A DNA stretch of 9,722 nt, taken from contig CALMSE010000204.1 in assembly GCA_937872275.1 (NCBI GenBank), forward strand, positions 1 to 9,722. Reading direction: 5' to 3'. Positions 6,738-9,722 of the stretch are shown here, piece after piece. Both the position numbers and the translations under genes were made by a program. The DNA is from an uncultured Leucobacter sp. Its GTDB lineage: Bacteria; Actinomycetota; Actinomycetes; Actinomycetales; Microbacteriaceae. The notes under the pieces are model-generated. The model worked only from the letters and a program-made list of their open reading frames with translations. It made no database searches and was not told where the DNA came from. Position 1 is the first letter of the stretch; the number at the start of each line of letters is the position of its first letter.

Positions 6738-8444
6738 ATGGCCGTCATCGACGGATCGGATGCGAGCGGTGCGCCCCCGCTCTCCCGCGCGACCCTGATC
6801 GAGCTGTCGGGGGCCCTCGCCTCCGGCGCGCTCACCAGCGAGGCGCTCGTGAGCGCCTACCTGGAGCGGATCGCCCGATTCGACCACGACGGGCCGAGGA
6901 TCAACGCCGTCCCCCTGCTGAACCCCGACGCGCTCGACGACGCGCGTCGTGCGGACGCCGGGCGGGCGGCCGGCGGATCGGCCGGCCCGCTGCAGGGCCT
7001 GCCGTTCGTCGTCAAGGACAGCTTCTCGGTCCGGGGCATGACCGTCGCCTCGGGGTCTCCCGCCTTCGAGCGATTGCGGGCCATGCGCGACGCGTTCACC
7101 GTCGAGCGGCTCCGCGAGGCCGGCGCGATCGTGCTCGGCAAGACGACGATGGCGCCCATGGCGGCGGGCGGAATGCAGCGCGGGATCCACGGCCGGGCGG
7201 AGAGTCCCTTCAACGCCGACTGCCTTCCCGCCGCGTGGTTCTCCGGCTCCTCCAACGGATCCGGGGCGGCGCTCGGGGCCGGCTTCGCGGCCTTCGCGCT
7301 CGCCGAGGAGACGCTCTCATCGGGACGCTCGCCGGCCTCCAACAACGGCCTCGTGGCCTACACCCCATCGCGCGGGGTGCTCTCGATCCGCGGCAACTGG
7401 CCGTTCCTCGCGATCCGCGACGTCGTCGTCCCCTACACCCGCACCGTGGCCGACATGCTGCTCGTGCTCGACGCGATCGTCGTCGACGATCCCGATGCGT
7501 CGGGCGACCTCTGGCGGGCGCAGCCGTGGGTCCCGCTGCCCGATGCGGGCCGTATCCGGCCCTCCTCCTACGCGTCTCTGGCGGATCGCGATGCCCTCCG
7601 CGGCGCGACGATCGCGGTGCCCGGGCAGCTCGTCGGCGAGCTTCCGACGACGGGAGAGCCGTTCGTGCTCGACGAGGGTGTGCGCGGGCTCTGGCGGCGC
7701 ACGGTGGAGGAGCTCGAGGCGCTCGGAGCGCGGGTGATCGTCACCGACGTGCCGGCCTTCACGCACTACGAGGGCTGGAGCGAGGGCGCGCGGGGTCCGG
7801 AGGCGCGCGGGTACGTGCCGCGCGACTTCCTGCGAGTCGAGGGCGGCGAGCTCGCGGCCTCCGGTTGGGACGAGTTCCTGCGCCTCAACGGAGACCCCGA
7901 CTTCGACCGGCTCGAGCTCGCGGATCCCGACCTCGTCTTCCCCGAGCATCTCCGCGGTTTCGGCCCCGAGCTCAACCCGCTGCCGGTCCACGACTGGCGG
8001 GGAATGGTCGAGTTCTCCCGCGGCGGCGCGCGCCCCTCCCTCGAGACGCCGGGGCTCGCGCAGGCGCTCACGGGCATCGAGCGATTCCGCAGGGAGCTGC
8101 TCGACGAGTGGATGGCCGATCAGGGCGTCGACCTCCTGGCCTTCCCGGCGGCGACCGGCATCGGGCCGTCGTCCGCCGACTACTCGCCCTCGGCGTGCCG
8201 TGCGGCCTGGCGCCCTGGCGTCGAGCACTCCACCGGCGGCTTCACCGTGAGGCACCTGGGGCTGCCCACCGTGACCGTGACGATGGGCGCGATCCCCGAG
8301 ACCGGGATGCCGGTCGGCGTGACCTTCGCCTCCACGGCGTACCGCGACGAGGCGGTGCTCGCCGCGGCCTACGCCTTCGACGCGCTGCGGGACCGCAGGG
8401 CGGCTCCGCGACGGACGCCGCCGCTCCTCTCCGGGGAGCGCTGA
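6738..8444 (+). CDS. Amidase-signature family hydrolase
   Basis: Predicted amide-bond hydrolase of the amidase signature (AS) family; substrate unknown. The Lys-cisSer-Ser triad can be placed: Lys93 in PFVVKDSF, Ser171 in GSSNGSG and Ser195 in ETLSSGRSPAS. The Ser171-Ser195 spacing of 24 is the same as in fatty acid amide hydrolase (217/241). However, the usual GTDTGGSIRxPA signature has become EETLSSGRSPAS, so the two glycines before the nucleophile are Leu-Ser. C-terminal family features follow: VDLLAFPAATG near 464-474 and LGLPTVTVTMGAIP, PVGVTFAS at 507-532. At 568 residues it is longer than the common 450-500; the extra length lies at about 300-450 and probably forms a substrate-specific cap. 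No signal peptide, so cytosolic. ATG 6738 has GAGGAG at 6725-6730; the longer open frame upstream overlaps E2 and is rejected. The 37-base gap to E2 suggests cotranscription with the bkd genes. Confidence 0.88.
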   Translation: MAVIDGSDASGAPPLSRATLIELSGALASGALTSEALVSAYLERIARFDHDGPRINAVPLLNPDALDDARRADAGRAAGGSAGPLQGLPFVVKDSFSVRGMTVASGSPAFERLRAMRDAFTVERLREAGAIVLGKTTMAPMAAGGMQRGIHGRAESPFNADCLPAAWFSGSSNGSGAALGAGFAAFALAEETLSSGRSPASNNGLVAYTPSRGVLSIRGNWPFLAIRDVVVPYTRTVADMLLVLDAIVVDDPDASGDLWRAQPWVPLPDAGRIRPSSYASLADRDALRGATIAVPGQLVGELPTTGEPFVLDEGVRGLWRRTVEELEALGARVIVTDVPAFTHYEGWSEGARGPEARGYVPRDFLRVEGGELAASGWDEFLRLNGDPDFDRLELADPDLVFPEHLRGFGPELNPLPVHDWRGMVEFSRGGARPSLETPGLAQALTGIERFRRELLDEWMADQGVDLLAFPAATGIGPSSADYSPSACRAAWRPGVEHSTGGFTVRHLGLPTVTVTMGAIPETGMPVGVTFASTAYRDEAVLAAAYAFDALRDRRAAPRRTPPLLSGER

Positions 8445-8518
8445 GGGCGCGACCGCCCGGCGGGCGGGCCACGGCAGGAGGCCGGGGCGCGCGGGCGGCG
8501 CAGCGGCGCGCGAGGACA
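8445..8518. other. GC-rich intergenic half after the amidase
   Basis: Non-coding stretch of very high GC between the amidase stop and the regulator promoter. It holds the hairpin listed separately (8453-8467) and a second weak, self-complementary pairing CGCGCG (8488-8493) with CGCGCG (8507-8512) across a 13-base loop. I see no gene in it. Its composition changes abruptly to AT-rich near 8517. Confidence 0.5.
8453..8467 (+). terminator. GC-rich hairpin after the amidase, possible terminator
   Basis: CCGCCC-GGC-GGGCGG gives a perfect 6-bp stem with a 3-base loop, starting 8 bases after the amidase stop. There is no T-run behind it, so it is not a classical Rho-independent terminator. Its location between the bkd/amidase operon and a new promoter is where transcription would be expected to stop. 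Such short GC stems also occur by chance in this DNA. Confidence 0.3.
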
Positions 8519-8529
8519 TTTGTGTATGC
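8519..8529 (+). repeat. Direct repeat copy 1, operator-like
   Basis: TTTGTGTATGC differs at one base from TTTGTGTATAC at 8571-8581. The copies start 52 bases apart, close to five helical turns, so a protein would meet both on the same DNA face. Copy 1 runs into ATGCAT, a small palindrome (8526-8531). It lies upstream of the regulator's -35. Confidence 0.5.
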
Positions 8530-8539
8530 ATTATGAGGG

Positions 8540-8556
8540 GTTTTCGGGCCGAAAAC
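8540..8556. promoter_or_regulatory. Perfect 17-bp palindrome, probable operator
   Basis: GTTTTCGG-G-CCGAAAAC: 8-bp arms with a single central base, directly abutting the -35 element at 8557. The A/T-rich outer arms are rare in this genome, and no T-run follows on either strand consistent with a terminator. A homodimeric regulator is the most likely user; the GntR protein encoded downstream is the first candidate, but a different factor is possible since this sequence is unlike the TTGTATACAA-type sites I know for FCD-group GntR proteins. Confidence 0.6.
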
Positions 8557-8584
8557 TTGACTCATGAGCTTTTGTGTATACGCT
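8557..8584 (+). promoter_or_regulatory. Sigma-70-like promoter of the GntR-prpD operon
   Basis: TTGACT (8557-8562) and TACGCT (8579-8584, fits TAnnnT) are separated by 16 bases, predicting a start near 8590-8592 and a leader of about 45 bases. The spacer contains an 8-bp perfect palindrome CTCATGAG (8561-8568, overlapping the -35) and the second direct repeat. A promoter buried among palindromes suggests control by repression and autoregulation. Confidence 0.6.
8571..8581 (+). repeat. Direct repeat copy 2, overlapping the -10 region
   Basis: TTTGTGTATAC, second copy of the repeat at 8519-8529. It contains GTATAC (8576-8581) within the near-palindrome GTGTATACGC (8574-8583), a core similar to the TGTATACA sites typical of FCD-group GntR regulators (family knowledge, not tested here). 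Binding here would block RNA polymerase, as it overlaps the -10. Confidence 0.55.
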
Positions 8585-8597
8585 GGGCCTATCGAGA

Positions 8598-8620
8598 CGT
8601 TCCGCGACAGCCGCGGAACG
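8598..8620 (+). promoter_or_regulatory. 9-bp perfect hairpin or operator in the regulator leader
   Basis: CGTTCCGCG-ACAGC-CGCGGAACG has 9-bp arms and a 5-base loop, between the predicted transcription start and the Shine-Dalgarno at 8625. As RNA it would be a stable 5' stem that leaves the ribosome binding site free; as DNA it could be an operator just downstream of the promoter. The sequence alone cannot separate these. Confidence 0.5.
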
Positions 8621-8624
8621 GCGT

Positions 8625-8632
8625 GAGGAGGG
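8625..8632 (+). promoter_or_regulatory. Shine-Dalgarno that fixes the GntR start at GTG 8637
   Basis: GAGGAGGG with GGAGG at 8627-8631 sits 5 bases before GTG 8637. The longest in-frame start, GTG 8574, falls inside the promoter and has no ribosome binding site, so 8637 is preferred. Confidence 0.7.
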
Positions 8633-8636
8633 CCGC

Positions 8637-9359
8637 GTGCTGCAGCAGACCGCCGCCGAGGCGGAACCCGGGGTCTCCCCCCGAGCGCCCTCCGTCCGGG
8701 CCAGCGATCGCGCATACGCCACGCTGCTGGAGGAGATCCAGAGCGGCGCGCTGCCCCCCGGCACCGTGCTCGCCGAGGCGGAGCAGGCGGCCCGACTCGG
8801 GGTCAGCCGCACCCCGGCGCGCGAGGCGATCGTGCGGCTCGTCGCCGACGGCCTCGTGGCGCAGCAGTCGCCGCGCGTGACCGCGGTCACCGATTTCGAC
8901 GCGGCCGACATCCGCGCCCTCTTCGAGGTGCGTCGCGCGCTCGAGGAGAGCTCCGCGCGGCTCGCGGCCCTGCGCGGCGACCCGGCGGTCTTCGCGGAGC
9001 TCGCGAGCGCCTTCGCCGGGGTGCGCCCCGAGAGCGCCGACGAAGCCGCGGTCGACGCCTACTACGCGCTCATCGCCCGCTTCGACCGGGCGCTCGACGC
9101 GGCGGTCGGCAACGCGTACTTCACGAACGCGCTGCGCACGATCCGCACCCATCTCGCCCGCGCCCGCCGCCTCGCAAGGCACAACCGCGAGCGGCTGCAG
9201 GCCTCCGTCGCCGAGCATCGCCTCATCGCCGAGGCGATCGCGAGCGGCGACCCCGACCTCGCGGCGCACGCCACGCATGTGCACCTGCACCACGCGCTCA
9301 CGTCGATCCTCGCCTCCATCGAAGATGCGCCGGGCGACCCAACGGAAGGAACCCCATGA
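8637..9359 (+). CDS. GntR-family transcriptional regulator, FCD subfamily
   Basis: 240-residue DNA-binding regulator. The winged helix-turn-helix covers about 22-85 ([20 protein letters not shown], then [20 protein letters not shown] with the recognition helix around 57-70); the all-helical FCD ligand-binding domain covers about 90-228. FCD domains usually hold a metal through Asp and His in a DxxxH motif plus two later His. Here I align His194 (EHRLIAEAI) and His216 (HVHLHHA), 22 apart as in the family, but the first two ligands appear as Ile146 and Asp150 (LIARFDRAL instead of LDxRFHxAL), so the metal site looks altered. GTG start 8637 is chosen from its Shine-Dalgarno. The stop overlaps the PrpD start as ATGA. 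It probably controls its own promoter and the prp genes, sensing a propionate-pathway metabolite such as a tricarboxylate or acyl-CoA (inference). It could also act on the bkd operon behind it. Confidence 0.9.
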   Translation: MLQQTAAEAEPGVSPRAPSVRASDRAYATLLEEIQSGALPPGTVLAEAEQAARLGVSRTPAREAIVRLVADGLVAQQSPRVTAVTDFDAADIRALFEVRRALEESSARLAALRGDPAVFAELASAFAGVRPESADEAAVDAYYALIARFDRALDAAVGNAYFTNALRTIRTHLARARRLARHNRERLQASVAEHRLIAEAIASGDPDLAAHATHVHLHHALTSILASIEDAPGDPTEGTP

Positions 9360-9722
9360 CCGTCACCCACCACGTCCGGGTCTACAAGAGCGAAGAGAGC
9401 CTGCCCCGCGAAGAGCAGCTCGCCTGGAGGATCGCCGAGGTCGCGACCGACCCCGTCGAGGTCGAGCCCGCGGTGGTCGACATGATCGTGAACCGCATCA
9501 TCGACAACGCCTCGGTCGCCGCGGCGTCGCTGAACCGCGGCCCGATCGTCGCGGCCCGCGCCCAGGCGCTTGCGCACCCGGTCTCGCGCGGAGGATCGGG
9601 ATCCGCCGTCTTCGGCCTGCCGAGCACCGGCGATGCGGCCGAGCTCTCGAGCCCCGAATGGGCCGCGTGGGCGAACGGCGTCGCCGTGCGCGAGCTCGAC
9701 TACCACGACACCTTCCTCGCGG
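9356..9722 (+). CDS. prpD: MmgE/PrpD family 2-methylcitrate dehydratase, 3'-partial
   Basis: The first 122 residues are visible before the right edge cuts the gene (the family is about 480-510 long). PrpD dehydrates 2-methylcitrate to 2-methyl-cis-aconitate in the methylcitrate cycle that disposes of propionyl-CoA. The N-terminus is characteristic: [20 protein letters not shown] at 11-30, [15 protein letters not shown] near 47-61, [21 protein letters not shown] and [11 protein letters not shown] at the edge, the latter matching the conserved region with active-site Asp and His. GGAAGGA at 9344-9350 lies 5 bases before ATG 9356, which overlaps the regulator stop by four bases, so both are in one operon. 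From known prp operons, methylisocitrate lyase (prpB) and methylcitrate synthase (prpC) are expected to the right, but they are outside the window. Related MmgE/PrpD proteins act on other substrates, so the family assignment is firmer than the substrate. Confidence 0.9.
   Translation, partial: MTVTHHVRVYKSEESLPREEQLAWRIAEVATDPVEVEPAVVDMIVNRIIDNASVAAASLNRGPIVAARAQALAHPVSRGGSGSAVFGLPSTGDAAELSSPEWAAWANGVAVRELDYHDTFLA

Noticed and set aside
5183..6835. Long minus-strand open frame (550 codons) opposite E2
   Set aside because: Composition is low-complexity Arg/Asp/His/Leu and it lies antisense to a convincing E2; same high-GC artefact. Other long minus-strand frames at 3170-4294, 4330-5694 and 7317-8531 were rejected for the same reason.
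8540..8556. 17-bp palindrome as a Rho-independent terminator of the amidase operon
   Set aside because: One-base centre leaves no loop, no T-run follows the arms, and it abuts a -35 element, which fits an operator better.
8574..8636. Longer GntR protein starting at GTG 8574
   Set aside because: This GTG lies inside the predicted promoter and direct repeat, has no Shine-Dalgarno, and the added residues precede the usual short N-terminus of the family.
1..9722. CRISPR array, tRNA, rRNA, insertion sequence, phage or defence genes
   Set aside because: No spaced repeats, cloverleaf-like segments, transposase motifs or terminal inverted repeats were seen; every large frame is explained by metabolic or regulatory genes.

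Overview
The window is about 70% GC, codes only on the + strand and is almost entirely filled with genes. Codon use (strong G/C third-position bias), GTG starts, a probable leaderless promoter, and the Pro/Tyr/Gly/Gln-rich membrane protein at the left edge all suggest a high-GC actinobacterium. Microbacteriaceae (for example a Leucobacter-like organism) is my best guess. That placement is inference from composition and protein style, not from a search.

Layout. (1) 1-1124: a cytoplasm-anchored, single-pass membrane protein with a low-complexity N-terminus, cut by the left edge. (2) 1126-3126: an acetyl-CoA C-acyltransferase (thiolase) and an HSD10-type short-chain 3-hydroxyacyl-CoA dehydrogenase. 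(3) 3185-6700: E1-alpha, E1-beta and E2 of a branched-chain 2-oxoacid dehydrogenase complex, in tight order (4-base overlap, then 31 bases), starting from what looks like its own near-leaderless promoter. (4) 6738-8444: an amidase-signature enzyme 37 bases behind E2. (5) 8445-8636: a 192-base regulatory gap, much more AT-rich in its second half, with palindromes, a phased direct repeat, a sigma-70-like promoter and a leader hairpin. (6) 8637-9359: a GntR/FCD regulator. (7) 9356 to the right edge: the start of PrpD (2-methylcitrate dehydratase), overlapping the regulator gene by four bases.

How it fits together. The 2-oxoacid dehydrogenase converts the 2-oxoacids of Val, Leu and Ile to branched acyl-CoAs. 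HSD10-type dehydrogenase plus thiolase can perform the last two steps of isoleucine breakdown, giving acetyl-CoA and propionyl-CoA. PrpD belongs to the methylcitrate cycle, which consumes propionyl-CoA. The window therefore reads as a catabolic block linking branched-chain amino acid degradation to propionate disposal, with a GntR regulator at the junction. The E3 subunit, acyl-CoA dehydrogenase and enoyl-CoA hydratase are not in the window and must be supplied from elsewhere. The amidase is the piece without an obvious place.

Most of the window is well-known metabolism. The parts most worth a second look are the dense operator-like region at 8519-8620, the degenerate metal site of the GntR/FCD protein, and the amidase with an atypical signature motif. 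I see no rRNA, tRNA, CRISPR, insertion sequence or phage gene.
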